DNA from: Ruegeria sp. R13_0 | GTDB lineage: Bacteria > Pseudomonadota > Alphaproteobacteria > Rhodobacterales > Rhodobacteraceae | Assembly (NCBI RefSeq): GCF_017743995.1 | Contig: NZ_JAGHRB010000005.1 | Coordinates: forward strand, 124,001 to 188,000 | Reading direction: 5' to 3' | DNA length: 64,000 bases | Shown: positions 27,280 to 35,628 of the stretch, one piece after another | How positions within the stretch are numbered: the stretch's first letter is position 1 | Layout of the letters: each line of letters begins with the position of its first letter | Notes under the pieces: model-generated | Database searches by the model: none | Told to the model about the DNA's origin: nothing | Seen by the model: the letters and a program-made list of their open reading frames with translations, nothing else | Position numbers and translations under genes: made by a program

Positions 27280-28137
27280 ATGCACCCGCGTCAGCGCCCT
27301 TATCGCTCGGTTCTATACATTCCCGGTTCGCGTGACCGGGCCTTGGACAAGGCCCGCACCTTGCCGGTCGATGCCATCATCTTCGATCTCGAAGACGCGG
27401 TGTCTGCCGACGAAAAACCCAATGCACGCGAGACCCTGAAGGCCGCGCTGGCCGCTGGCGGATACGGCTCTCGGGTCAAGATCGTTCGTATCAACGGCCT
27501 GGATACTCCGTGGGGTGCAGATGACGCCAAAGCCGTGCGCGAGATGGATGCCGATGCGGTTCTGTTGCCCAAGGTGAATTCGGCGGCGGATGTGGATGCT
27601 TTGGCCGCGATCACCGGGGATCTGCCGATCTGGGCCATGATGGAGACCCCGCGCGGTATGCTGAATGCGGCCGAGATTGCAGCGCATCCGCTGATGGCGG
27701 GTTTCGTGATGGGGGCAAACGATTTGGCCAAAGACTTGCAAACCCGGTTTCGTCCCGACCGTCTGCCGCTGATGACCTCACTTGGTCTTTGCCTGCTTGC
27801 AGCCAAGGCCGAAGGGCTGATCATTGTTGATGGCGTCTACAACGCCTTCAAAGACACTGAAGGGTTGGCCGCCGAATGCGAACAGGGCCGCGATATGGGC
27901 TTTGATGGCAAGACGCTGATCCACCCGGCGCAGATCGAGGTCACCAATGCAGCCTTCGCCCCGTCGGATGACGAGATCGACCTCGCCCGCCGTCAGATCA
28001 GCGCGTTTGAGGAAACCGAGGCGCAAGGGCAGGGTGTTGCCGTTGTCGACGGCAAGATCGTCGAAAACCTGCATGTTGTAACTGCCCGCGAAATTCTGGC
28101 AAAAGCGGAGGCGATTTCAGCTTTGCAAGCGGGGTAA
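27280..28137 (+). CDS. mcl2: HpcH/HpaI aldolase / citrate lyase family: probable (3S)-malyl-CoA thioesterase
   Basis: CitE-like TIM-barrel protein, 285 aa from ATG 27280 (ribosome site GGGAGAGG just upstream; longer frames have no support). YRSVLYIPGSRDRALDKA opens the family; IIFDLEDAV near 30-38, PKVNS near 96 and METPRGMLNA near 117-126 carry the Mg-binding acidic residues. In the ethylmalonyl-CoA pathway Mcl1 is the lyase (about 318 aa) and Mcl2 hydrolyses (3S)-malyl-CoA to malate and CoA. The shorter length and the neighbourhood with nnrU-like, DUF1737 and mch genes match my memory of the Rhodobacter mcl2 locus, so Mcl2 is preferred over citrate lyase beta or Mcl1. Confidence 0.8.
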   Translation: MHPRQRPYRSVLYIPGSRDRALDKARTLPVDAIIFDLEDAVSADEKPNARETLKAALAAGGYGSRVKIVRINGLDTPWGADDAKAVREMDADAVLLPKVNSAADVDALAAITGDLPIWAMMETPRGMLNAAEIAAHPLMAGFVMGANDLAKDLQTRFRPDRLPLMTSLGLCLLAAKAEGLIIVDGVYNAFKDTEGLAAECEQGRDMGFDGKTLIHPAQIEVTNAAFAPSDDEIDLARRQISAFEETEAQGQGVAVVDGKIVENLHVVTAREILAKAEAISALQAG

Positions 28138-28143
28138 GCCAGC

Positions 28144-28695
28144 ATGGGCTTTGTTCTTCTGATCCTTGGTGTGGCGCTATGGTGGGCCGCACATCTGTTC
28201 AAACGCATCCTGCCTGCGCAACGCGCGGCGATGGGCGATGGCGGCAAAGGGGCTGTGGCGCTGGCGCTGGTGGCCGCGATCTTGTTGATGATCTTCGGCT
28301 ACCGCATGACCGAGTCTATCTATGTCTGGGCACCGCCAAGCTTCATGACCCATATCAACAACCTGTTGGTGCTGATCGCGATCTACATGATGAGCCCCGC
28401 CCCCAAAAAAGGCCGTCTGCTGCATAAGCTGCGCCATCCGATGCTGGGCGGGTTCAAGCTATGGGCCTTTGCGCATCTGTTGGTGAATGGTGATCTGGCT
28501 TCAATCATCTTGTTCGGCGGGCTTTTGGCCTGGGCCGTGGTCGAGGTGATCGTGATCAACAAATCCGAACCCGACTGGACCCCTGGCGAACCCGGCACCT
28601 ATGGCATGGACGCGATGTTCTTTGTCGCCTCGATCGTGCTGCTGGGTGTGATTGGCTATATCCACGGGCTGGTCGGCCCGTCTCCATTCGGATGA
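28144..28695 (+). CDS. NnrU family membrane protein
   Basis: 183-aa membrane protein with about five helices and the family segment HPMLGGFKLWAFAHLL near 98-113. NnrU was named from denitrification gene clusters, but this relative sits between mcl2 and mch and there is no nitrogen-oxide gene near. Function is unknown. It starts six bases after mcl2 ends. Confidence 0.78.
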   Translation: MGFVLLILGVALWWAAHLFKRILPAQRAAMGDGGKGAVALALVAAILLMIFGYRMTESIYVWAPPSFMTHINNLLVLIAIYMMSPAPKKGRLLHKLRHPMLGGFKLWAFAHLLVNGDLASIILFGGLLAWAVVEVIVINKSEPDWTPGEPGTYGMDAMFFVASIVLLGVIGYIHGLVGPSPFG

Positions 28696-28710
28696 TAAGG
28701 ACCTGAAAGA

Positions 28711-28917
28711 ATGGCAAAACTCTATCGCCTGCTGACCGAGGAGGACACCTCGGCCTTCTGTCACAAAGTGTCGGATGCCTTGGCAAAAGGGTGGGAGCTT
28801 TATGGCGATCCCTCCTATGCCTTCGATCAGGCCAACAACGTCATGCGGTGCGCGCAGGCTGTGACCAAAGAGGTCGACGCGGACTATTCACCTGAGATGA
28901 AACTGGGACAGCAATAA
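28711..28917 (+). CDS. DUF1737 protein (68 aa)
   Basis: Small soluble protein (KLYRLLTEEDTSAFCHKVS..., then GWELYGDPSYAFD) of the DUF1737 family, whose members contain this single conserved block. Its stop shares a base with the mch start (TAATG), so the two are coupled. Role unknown; its constant place before mch hints at a link with mesaconyl-CoA hydratase but this is only inference. Confidence 0.8.
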   Translation: MAKLYRLLTEEDTSAFCHKVSDALAKGWELYGDPSYAFDQANNVMRCAQAVTKEVDADYSPEMKLGQQ

Positions 28918-29945
28918 TGGCAAAAACCAATCCGGGCCGCTTTTTCGAGGATTATTCCGTCGGGCAGGTGCTACCGCACGCCGTCCCGCGCACCGTGACG
29001 GAGGGAGAGCGCGGCCTCTACCATGCGCTCTATCCCGCGCGTCATGCGCTGTATTCCTCGGATGAGTTCGCGCGGTCCTGTGGTTTGCAGGAAAGCCCGA
29101 TTGATGATCTGGCGGCCTTCCACGTTGTGTTCGGCAAAACGGTGCCCGATATCTCGCTGAACGCCGTGGCCAATCTGGGCTATGCCGAGGGGCGTTGGCT
29201 GCTGCCGGTTCATGCGGGTGACACGCTGCGGTCGGTGTCCGAGGTGATCGGGGTCAAGCAGAACTCGAACGGCAAGACCGGTGTGGTCTGGGTGCGGACA
29301 CGCGGTCTGAACCAGTTGGACGAAGTGGTCCTGGAATATGTCCGCTGGGTGATGGTGCGCAAGGCAAACCCGGATGCGCCGGCACCGGAAACGGTTGTGC
29401 CAGAGTTGAAGAAAGTGCTGGAGCCGAGTGATTTGGTCATCCCTGAGGGGCTGGATTTCTCAAACTATGATTTCACTCTGGCCGGTGAGCCACACCGTTG
29501 GGGCGACTATGAGATCGGCGAGACCATTGATCACGTGGACGGCGTGACGGTTGAAGAGGCCGAGCATATGCTGGCCACACGCCTGTGGCAGAACACGGCC
29601 AAGGTGCATTTCGACCTGACCTTCCGCCCCGAAGGCCGCTTGATCTATGGCGGTCACGTAATCTCGATGGCGCGGGCCTTGTCATTCAACGGGTTGGCCA
29701 ATGCGCAGATGATCGTGGGTCTGAATGGCGGCGCACATGCCAACCCCTGTTTCGCAGGAGACACGATCAAGGCGTGGTCCGAGGTTCTGGACAAGGCCGA
29801 AACCGACGTGCCCGGAGTAGGGGCGATCCGCCTGCGCCTGGTGGCGACCAAAGGCGGCGCGCCGTTCGAGCTGCGCGGTGAAGACGGAAAATACACGCCG
29901 GATGTGTTGCTGGACCTCGACTATTGGGCCTTGATGCCGATCTAA
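28917..29945 (+). CDS. mch: Mesaconyl-CoA hydratase (beta-methylmalyl-CoA dehydratase)
   Basis: MaoC-like double hot-dog protein (342 aa) interconverting mesaconyl-CoA and beta-methylmalyl-CoA in the ethylmalonyl-CoA pathway. GRFFEDYSVGQVLPHAVPRTVTEGE (residues about 7-31, quoted in part: FFEDYSVGQVLPH) and LIYGGHVISMARALS near 242 are typical. It is the last gene of the mcl2 cluster; the intact MITE-like element starts directly after its stop codon. Confidence 0.92.
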   Translation: MAKTNPGRFFEDYSVGQVLPHAVPRTVTEGERGLYHALYPARHALYSSDEFARSCGLQESPIDDLAAFHVVFGKTVPDISLNAVANLGYAEGRWLLPVHAGDTLRSVSEVIGVKQNSNGKTGVVWVRTRGLNQLDEVVLEYVRWVMVRKANPDAPAPETVVPELKKVLEPSDLVIPEGLDFSNYDFTLAGEPHRWGDYEIGETIDHVDGVTVEEAEHMLATRLWQNTAKVHFDLTFRPEGRLIYGGHVISMARALSFNGLANAQMIVGLNGGAHANPCFAGDTIKAWSEVLDKAETDVPGVGAIRLRLVATKGGAPFELRGEDGKYTPDVLLDLDYWALMPI

Positions 29946-30044
29946 AGCGTTTCGGGTTTACCGGACTCATCAAGTGACACGAATGTCCCGAGAACGCCGC
30001 AAGCGTGGCAGGGTATTCGTGTCACAGGTATAACCCGAAACGCT
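29946..30044. repeat. MITE-like palindromic element, copy 2 (intact)
   Basis: 99-bp element with perfect 13-bp terminal inverted repeats, AGCGTTTCGGGTT at 29946-29958 and AACCCGAAACGCT at 30032-30044, and a second perfect 11-bp inner pair, GTGACACGAAT at 29974-29984 and ATTCGTGTCAC at 30015-30025. It carries no coding frame. The first copy (8818-8917) is its inverted, partly decayed relative. No target-site duplication was clear to me. Its RNA would fold into a long stem. Confidence 0.85.
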
Positions 30045-30101
30045 AAAATCGGGTTACAGTGATGTGAACACAGGACCCGCAATCCGTGCTAGGGTGGCGA
30101 A

Positions 30102-30761
30102 ATGTTTCTGCGTTTTCTCACCCTTTTCCTGTGCCTTACACGCCCCGCCTGGTCGTGTGATCTGGCGATGGCCTTGGCGGTGGATGTCTCGGGCTCTGTC
30201 GATAGCAGCGAATATCGCATTCAGATGGATGGCCTCGCCGCTGGGCTGCGCGACCCCGTCGTGTCCGAGGCCTTGGTGCGCGGACAGGCGCAGTTGATGC
30301 TGCTGCAGTGGACGGGCGAATCCCGCCAGCGGGTGACGATCCCGTGGACGAAAATCGACAGCTTTATTGCTCTGGAGAAGTTCGCTGATCAAGTTGCACA
30401 GGACCCAAGGGTCTGGCGCAATTTCTCGACTGCGATCGGAGAGGCTTTGGAAGCCACCCTGCTGCGGTTTGACGACGTGGCAGAGTGCAGGCGACTGCTG
30501 ATTGATATCTCGGGCGATGGGGTTTCCAACGAAGGTGTTGAGCCAACACAGATTCACGGCCTTCTGAAAGATCGAGGCGTGACAGTAAACGCCATAGCTA
30601 TTGAAGAAAGTGAACCGGACCTAACGGCCTATTTCTTTGAAAATGTCATTTTCGGAGAGGGGGCGTTTGTGGTCTCGGCCTCGGGTTTTGCAGATTATCC
30701 AGAGCGCATACGCAAAAAGCTGCTGCGTGAGGTGACGCAGCAATCTGCCGGTTTTCGCTGA
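30102..30761 (+). CDS. DUF1194 protein, VWA-like, secreted
   Basis: 219 aa with an N-terminal signal peptide (about 1-20) and a von Willebrand A-type fold: the metal site motif appears as AVDVSGSVDSSEY near 27-39, and LLIDISGDGVSNEG near 130 gives the second metal-binding loop. A periplasmic, metal-dependent binding role is inferred; the function of DUF1194 is unknown. Two cysteines (22 and about 127) could pair. The start has AGGGTGG nearby. Confidence 0.82.
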   Translation: MFLRFLTLFLCLTRPAWSCDLAMALAVDVSGSVDSSEYRIQMDGLAAGLRDPVVSEALVRGQAQLMLLQWTGESRQRVTIPWTKIDSFIALEKFADQVAQDPRVWRNFSTAIGEALEATLLRFDDVAECRRLLIDISGDGVSNEGVEPTQIHGLLKDRGVTVNAIAIEESEPDLTAYFFENVIFGEGAFVVSASGFADYPERIRKKLLREVTQQSAGFR

Positions 30762-30773
30762 TCTGCAGGGATT

Positions 30774-30861
30774 CGTGATCACAATGCTTGGGCATTGAAA
30801 ACGCTAACATTGTATCGAGGGAATATTTTTTGTGATCACACCTACATTTAGCGTGATCACA
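30774..30861. promoter_or_regulatory. Palindromic operator cluster upstream of sdhC
   Basis: Three near-identical 10-bp sites: CGTGATCACA at 30774-30783, the perfect TGTGATCACA at 30831-30840, and CGTGATCACA at 30852-30861. The last two centres are exactly 21 bp apart, and the nearest is 113 bases before the sdhC start, as before sucC (108). The first is 57 bp further upstream, which would allow looping. This is the strongest candidate for a common TCA-cycle regulator in the window. Confidence 0.65.
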
Positions 30862-30974
30862 TTCGGCCTAAATCACCTTATTTGAGGCAATTTTACCTGT
30901 TTTTGCAGGTGCAGCACGTGACAGAAGCGCAAAAACAAGTAAAAACTCTGGTAGCCAAAGTAAGAGGAGCCGCC

Positions 30975-31358
30975 ATGGCCGATGTCAATCGGGGCAACCG
31001 CCCGCTCTCGCCACATATTATGATCTATCGCCCGCAGATGACTTCGATGTCGTCCATCATGGTTCGGTTCTCCGGCCTCGGGGTGTTTGCCGTTGCCATT
31101 CTGGTCGTCTGGTGGCTGCTGGCCGCGTCAACTTCGGAAAGTGCCTTTGCGCTGATCGACGGGTTTCTAACCGGCTGGTTCGGTAAGCTGATCCTCATCG
31201 TTGCGACCTGGGCGCTTTGGTATCACACACTGGGCCGCCTGCGTCACGTGTTCTGGGACTTCGGCTACTGCCTCGACGTGAACACCTCGGAAAAACTGGG
31301 GATGGGCATGTTCATCGGGGCCACCGTCCTGACCATTCTCACCGTGCTTGTGGTTTAA
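30975..31358 (+). CDS. sdhC: Succinate dehydrogenase cytochrome b556 subunit
   Basis: Membrane anchor (127 aa) of complex II. From ATG 30975, which has AAGAGGAG seven bases upstream, it opens with RPLSPHIMIYRPQMTS, the quinone-side signature. Three helices follow (about 28-50, 62-82, 105-126). The heme-binding histidine is in WYHTLGRLRH near 80-89. First gene of sdhCDAB. Confidence 0.93.
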   Translation: MADVNRGNRPLSPHIMIYRPQMTSMSSIMVRFSGLGVFAVAILVVWWLLAASTSESAFALIDGFLTGWFGKLILIVATWALWYHTLGRLRHVFWDFGYCLDVNTSEKLGMGMFIGATVLTILTVLVV

Positions 31359-31368
31359 GGAGACGGAC

Positions 31369-31740
31369 ATGCGATATCTGACCGACCGCAAACGCGCGCA
31401 GGGCCTGGGCGCAGGGAAATCGGGAACACAAACCCATTGGCGTACCATGGTGCGCGCGATGATCCTGACCGTGCTGGTTCCCATATTTATCATCACCTTC
31501 GGAATGGGCCTCGGCGGCACGTACGAAGAGGTTCTGGCCTATTTCAGCCGTCCTTTCCCTGCGATTGTCACCGCCCTGACCCTGATCGTGGGCCTTCAGC
31601 AGCTTATGTATGAGGCGCAGGAAACCATCGAAGACTATATCCATGGCATTCTTGAGAAAATCTCTCTCGTTGCGATGTGGGCGCTTGGCTACACGCTGAT
31701 GGCTGCGGGGCTGTTTGCCCTGGTCAAGCTGGCCCTGTGA
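31369..31740 (+). CDS. sdhD: Succinate dehydrogenase hydrophobic anchor subunit
   Basis: Second anchor of complex II (123 aa), starting at ATG 31369 with GGAGACGG close upstream rather than at the longer frame overlapping sdhC. Three helices at about 26-46, 60-78 and 97-120; QETIEDYIHG near 85-94 is the usual alphaproteobacterial heme/quinone region. sdhA follows after 22 bases. Confidence 0.9.
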   Translation: MRYLTDRKRAQGLGAGKSGTQTHWRTMVRAMILTVLVPIFIITFGMGLGGTYEEVLAYFSRPFPAIVTALTLIVGLQQLMYEAQETIEDYIHGILEKISLVAMWALGYTLMAAGLFALVKLAL

Positions 31741-31762
31741 CGCGCGATAAGGAACAAGAACA

Positions 31763-33571
31763 ATGACAGCAGCATATGAATATGAAACCCACGAATACGA
31801 CGTTGTCGTCGTAGGCGCAGGTGGGGCCGGTCTGCGGGCAACATTGGGCATGGCCGAGCAGGGGCTGCGTACAGCCTGTGTCACCAAAGTGTTCCCGACA
31901 CGCTCACATACGGTTGCCGCGCAAGGTGGTATTGCCGCGTCCCTGTCCAACATGGGGCCTGACCATTGGCAATGGCACATGTACGACACCGTAAAGGGTT
32001 CGGACTGGCTGGGTGACACCGATGCGATGGAATATCTCGCGCGTGAAGCCCCCAAAGCTGTGTATGAGCTGGAGCACTACGGCGTGCCCTTCAGCCGGAC
32101 CGAAGAAGGTAAAATCTATCAGCGTCCCTTCGGCGGTCACACCACCGAGTTTGGCGAAGGCCCCGCCGTGCAGCGCACCTGTGCAGCCGCGGACCGGACG
32201 GGCCACGCGATCCTGCATACGCTCTATGGACAATCGCTGAAAAACAACGCTGAATTCTACATCGAATATTTCGCCATCGACCTGATCATGTCCGAGGACG
32301 GGCAGTGTCAGGGCGTCGTCTGCTGGAAGCTGGACGACGGCACGATGCATGTCTTCAACGCCAAGATGGTTGTACTGGCGACCGGCGGTTACGGTCGTGC
32401 ATATTTCAGCGCGACCTCGGCCCATACCTGCACCGGCGACGGTGGCGGCATGGTGGCCCGTGCCGGTCTGGCCCTGCAGGATATGGAGTTCGTTCAGTTT
32501 CACCCGACTGGAATCTACGGCTCGGGTTGCCTGATCACCGAAGGTGCGAGGGGGGAGGGCGGTTACCTGACCAACTCCGAAGGTGAGCGATTCATGGAGC
32601 GCTATGCGCCCCAGTACAAGGACTTGGCGCCGCGCGACTATGTCTCGCGTTCGATGACGATGGAGATCCGCGAAGGTCGTGGTCACGGCGATGACGGGGA
32701 TCATATTCATTTGAACCTGAGCCACCTGCCAGCCGAGGCGCTGGCGGAACGGTTGCCTGGAATCTCGGAATCGGCACGTGTCTTTGCTGGTGTTGACGTT
32801 ACCAAGGAACCCATCCCGGTTCTGCCGACCGTGCACTACAATATGGGCGGTATTCCGACGAATTATTGGGGTGAGGTTCTCAACCCAACTGCCGACAACC
32901 CAACCGCGGTTGTTCCCGGCCTTATGGCAGTGGGCGAAGCGGGTTGTGCTTCGGTCCACGGTGCCAACCGTCTGGGATCTAACTCTCTGATCGATCTGGT
33001 CGTCTTCGGTCGCGCGGCGGCCATCCGGGCCGGTAAAGTAGTGGACGCGGACGCGTCGAACCCTGTGCTGAACCAGGCATCGGTTGACAAGGCATTTGAT
33101 CGGTTTGACGCCGTGCGGAACGCCTCGGGCGCAGTCCCGACCGCTGACCTGCGGCTTGATATGCAAAAGACCATGCAGCAGGACGCGGCTGTCTTCCGGA
33201 CCGCCAAGACCATGGCGGAAGGCGTCGAAAAGATGACGGCGATCGCTGCCAAGATGGACGATCTGAAGGTTTCGGACCGGTCTCTGGTCTGGAACAGTGA
33301 CCTGATGGAGTCGTTGGAACTGACCAATTTGATGCCGAGTGCTCTGGCTACCATCGTGGGGGCCGAAGCGCGCAAAGAGTCCCGTGGCGCGCATGCGCAC
33401 GAGGATTTCGCCGAGCGCGACGACGAGAACTGGCGTGTCCACACCGTCAGCCGGGTCGAGGGTAACAAGGTTGAACTCAGCTACCGTCCGGTGATCGTTG
33501 ATCCTTTGACCAACGAGGATCAGGGCGGCATCAGCCTCAAGAAAATCGCGCCCAAAGCGCGGACGTTCTAA
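31763..33571 (+). CDS. sdhA: Succinate dehydrogenase flavoprotein subunit
   Basis: Catalytic subunit (602 aa). FAD is bound by [18 protein letters not shown] (15-32) and attached to H49 in [31 protein letters not shown] near 245-265 contains substrate-binding and proton-transfer residues, and [18 protein letters not shown] near 400 is the C-terminal signature. It oxidises succinate to fumarate and hands electrons to SdhB. Normally sdhB follows immediately, but here a sulfotransferase-like gene intervenes. Confidence 0.97.
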   Translation: MTAAYEYETHEYDVVVVGAGGAGLRATLGMAEQGLRTACVTKVFPTRSHTVAAQGGIAASLSNMGPDHWQWHMYDTVKGSDWLGDTDAMEYLAREAPKAVYELEHYGVPFSRTEEGKIYQRPFGGHTTEFGEGPAVQRTCAAADRTGHAILHTLYGQSLKNNAEFYIEYFAIDLIMSEDGQCQGVVCWKLDDGTMHVFNAKMVVLATGGYGRAYFSATSAHTCTGDGGGMVARAGLALQDMEFVQFHPTGIYGSGCLITEGARGEGGYLTNSEGERFMERYAPQYKDLAPRDYVSRSMTMEIREGRGHGDDGDHIHLNLSHLPAEALAERLPGISESARVFAGVDVTKEPIPVLPTVHYNMGGIPTNYWGEVLNPTADNPTAVVPGLMAVGEAGCASVHGANRLGSNSLIDLVVFGRAAAIRAGKVVDADASNPVLNQASVDKAFDRFDAVRNASGAVPTADLRLDMQKTMQQDAAVFRTAKTMAEGVEKMTAIAAKMDDLKVSDRSLVWNSDLMESLELTNLMPSALATIVGAEARKESRGAHAHEDFAERDDENWRVHTVSRVEGNKVELSYRPVIVDPLTNEDQGGISLKKIAPKARTF

Positions 33572-33662
33572 GTAGGAGCAACCATCAGGCAATGAGGTGC
33601 AAGCGCCACATACCCACCGACACGATAAACGCCCCTTTCGGGCGTGGTGAGGGGTGCTTGCC

Positions 33663-34289
33663 ATGACGGTTGAACAGCTGCCCTCGGGTCCGCGAGACCC
33701 CAAGATCATCCTGATCGGTCTGAACCGCTGCGCCACCACGTCGCTGCACAAGCTGTTTCAGAACAGCGGCATCGCGTCGGTGCACTGGGTGGACGATCAG
33801 GGCAACAACCTGGCCCAGAAAATGGTGACGAATATTGCCATGGGTCGGAAACCGCTGGATGGGTTCGGCTCGGTCCGGGCCTTTACCGACATTGCCTTCG
33901 TGAATGCCCGGTTCATGCTGGATGGCACGCGGTTCTTCCGCGAGTTGCACGCCGCATATCCGGATGCCTATTTCCTGCTGAACACGCGCGATCGCGAGGA
34001 TTGGATTTCCTCACGCGCGCTGCACAGCAATGGCGGCTATCTCGAACGCTGCTGCAAGGCCAACGGGATGGGCGCAGACGAGGTGAAACAGGGCTGGCGC
34101 CGGATGTATGACGTACACCACGCCGAGGTGCAGGCCCATTTCAACGGGATCCCAAGGTTCCTGCGCTTTGATATCGACCGCGATGACCCTCAGGCGATTG
34201 CCGACTGGTTATCTGCGGATTTTGACGTGAACATTGCCCATTGGGGGCACTACAATCGAGGCGCGTCTGACCGCGCCCGGACAGGCTGA
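33663..34289 (+). CDS. Sulfotransferase-like P-loop protein within sdh operon
   Basis: 208 aa from ATG 33663 (GAGGGG nine bases upstream). The N-terminus [18 protein letters not shown] (15-32) resembles the 5'-phosphosulfate loop of PAPS sulfotransferases, but the usual Lys-x-Gly is Arg-x-Ala. The centre [15 protein letters not shown] near 108-122 matches the 3'-phosphate motif of the family (LxxRxPxx-like). It may thus be a divergent sulfotransferase or another kind of nucleotide-binding protein. It lies between sdhA and sdhB on the same strand and is probably co-transcribed. A hairpin (33629-33645, ACGCCC/GGGCGT) stands before it, without a T run. Confidence 0.7.
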   Translation: MTVEQLPSGPRDPKIILIGLNRCATTSLHKLFQNSGIASVHWVDDQGNNLAQKMVTNIAMGRKPLDGFGSVRAFTDIAFVNARFMLDGTRFFRELHAAYPDAYFLLNTRDREDWISSRALHSNGGYLERCCKANGMGADEVKQGWRRMYDVHHAEVQAHFNGIPRFLRFDIDRDDPQAIADWLSADFDVNIAHWGHYNRGASDRARTG

Positions 34290-34302
34290 ATGGAGAATTG
34301 AC

Positions 34303-35082
34303 ATGGTTCAACTGACCCTGCCCAAGAATTCCCGGATCACCACCGGCAAGACATGGCCCAAACCGGACGGCGCGAAGAACCTGCGCAAGTTCCAGATCTA
34401 TCGCTGGAACCCCGATGACGGACAGAACCCGCGTGTCGACACGTATTTCGTCGATATGGACACCTGCGGTCCGATGATTCTGGACGCGCTGATCAAGATC
34501 AAGAACGAGATCGATCCGACCCTGACCTTCCGCCGTTCGTGCCGCGAGGGGATCTGTGGCTCCTGCGCGATGAATATCGACGGGATAAACACGCTGGCCT
34601 GCATCTACGGCATGGATGAGATCAAGGGCGACGTGAAGATCTATCCGCTGCCACATATGCCGGTGGTCAAGGACCTGATCCCCGACCTGACGCATTTCTA
34701 CGCGCAGCATGCCTCGATCATGCCGTGGCTGGAAACCAAGACCAACCGTCCCGCGAAAGAGTGGAAGCAGTCCATCGAAGACCGCAAGAAACTGGACGGC
34801 CTGTATGAATGCGTGATGTGCGCCAGCTGCTCGACCTCGTGCCCGAGCTACTGGTGGAACGGCGACCGCTATCTTGGCCCCGCAGCCTTGCTGCATGCCT
34901 ATCGCTGGATCATCGACAGCCGCGATGAAGCCACGGGGGAGCGTCTGGATGAGCTGGAAGACCCCTTCAAGCTGTATCGCTGCCACACGATCATGAACTG
35001 TGCCAAGACCTGCCCGAAGGGCCTGAACCCGGCCGCAGCGATCGCGCAGATCAAGAAGATGATGGTCGAACGTTCTGTCTGA
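34303..35082 (+). CDS. sdhB: Succinate dehydrogenase iron-sulfur subunit
   Basis: Electron-transfer subunit (259 aa) carrying three clusters. [2Fe-2S] cysteines are C80, C85, C88 and C100 ([10 protein letters not shown]); [4Fe-4S] and [3Fe-4S] ligands are in [11 protein letters not shown] (170-180) and [11 protein letters not shown] (227-237). ATG 34303 has TGGAGA seven bases upstream; a longer frame would overlap the sulfotransferase gene. It ends the sdh operon; a strong hairpin follows directly. Confidence 0.97.
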   Translation: MVQLTLPKNSRITTGKTWPKPDGAKNLRKFQIYRWNPDDGQNPRVDTYFVDMDTCGPMILDALIKIKNEIDPTLTFRRSCREGICGSCAMNIDGINTLACIYGMDEIKGDVKIYPLPHMPVVKDLIPDLTHFYAQHASIMPWLETKTNRPAKEWKQSIEDRKKLDGLYECVMCASCSTSCPSYWWNGDRYLGPAALLHAYRWIIDSRDEATGERLDELEDPFKLYRCHTIMNCAKTCPKGLNPAAAIAQIKKMMVERSV

Positions 35083-35089
35083 TCGACCG

Positions 35090-35118
35090 ATGCGCTTGCC
35101 GTGCTGCGGCAAGCGCAT
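35090..35118 (+). terminator. Hairpin terminator after sdhB
   Basis: Perfect 12-bp stem (ATGCGCTTGCCG and its complement) with a five-base loop, starting about eight bases after the sdhB stop. The following T run is short (CCCCCTTT), so efficiency is uncertain. Confidence 0.7.
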
Positions 35119-35186
35119 GCCCCCTTTGCAAAAACGTCCGATGTCGTCGGGCAACTGACGCGGTATATTTGCAGAAGGGAGGAGTG

Positions 35187-35210
35187 ATGAAATCAGGATC
35201 ACTCCGATGA
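35187..35210 (+). other. Possible seven-residue leader peptide (MKSGSLR)
   Basis: A strong ribosome site (AGGGAGGAG) is followed by a seven-codon frame whose TGA overlaps the ATG of the next small gene (ATGA), a typical coupling arrangement. The same bases form a perfect 8-bp inverted repeat, GGAGTGAT at 35181-35188 and ATCACTCC at 35198-35205, that would hide part of the ribosome site. This may be a translational switch, or the leader may simply deliver ribosomes to the downstream gene. Confidence 0.4.
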
Positions 35211-35353
35211 GTACACAAACAAACACACCGAAAACCGACGCCAAGGAAGCTCTGACCTTGTTGGAGCAAGCTTGGGCGTATTACACGCCAGAACCGGTTG
35301 GCGCGGAAGATCAAAGAGAGCCTGAGCTGTTCGAATACGCAAACGCAGCGTAA
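35207..35353 (+). CDS. Small acidic protein (48 aa)
   Basis: A 48-codon frame opening MSTQTNTPKTDAKEALTLLE, then QAWAYYTPEPV, acidic with one predicted helix. I believe similar small proteins are found next to sdhB in other roseobacters, but this is from memory. It has no ribosome site of its own except through the overlapping leader frame. Function unknown; likely soluble. Confidence 0.6.
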   Translation: MSTQTNTPKTDAKEALTLLEQAWAYYTPEPVGAEDQREPELFEYANAA

Positions 35354-35396
35354 CACCATCCTTGCCATTTGCGGCTGGAACGGGCCAAACAGATCT

Positions 35397-35594
35397 ATGC
35401 CTGTTCTTCTGCTTCTTCTGGCCGCTGGGGTTTTCGCCTATTTCTTCTGGCGATCCCGCACGTCTTCGCTGACACGCGACTGTCGCTGGCGACAGCATCG
35501 AAACGAAAATCTGTGGGTTTGCGCCTTTTGCGGCGCGACGTCAGACGGTTCAGATCGTCCTTCGAAATGTCTGCGGCAATCAATTGGCAAATAG
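35397..35594 (+). CDS. Small membrane protein with four-cysteine tail (65 aa)
   Basis: An N-terminal membrane helix (about 2-18) is followed by a 45-residue tail with cysteines at 29, 42, 45 and 58 (WVCAFCGA centre), which could bind zinc like a rubredoxin knuckle. The start ATG 35397 is chosen because a longer frame begins inside the preceding gene and would place charged residues before the helix. It ends just before a bidirectional terminator. Function unknown. Confidence 0.6.
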   Translation: MPVLLLLLAAGVFAYFFWRSRTSSLTRDCRWRQHRNENLWVCAFCGATSDGSDRPSKCLRQSIGK

Positions 35595-35598
35595 AAAT

Positions 35599-35624
35599 CG
35601 GGCCGAGACATGCTCGGCCCGTTT
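35599..35624. terminator. Bidirectional terminator
   Basis: Stem CGGGCCGAG/CTCGGCCCG with loop ACATG, followed by TTT on the plus strand and ATTTC on the minus side. It lies between the 65-aa gene and the end of deoD. Confidence 0.75.
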
Positions 35625-35628
35625 CACG

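Noticed and set aside
33629..33645. Hairpin ACGCCC/GGGCGT between sdhA and the sulfotransferase-like gene, considered as a terminator
   Set aside because: Six-bp stem, not followed by T; the downstream gene and sdhB would need another promoter that is not visible. More likely read through.
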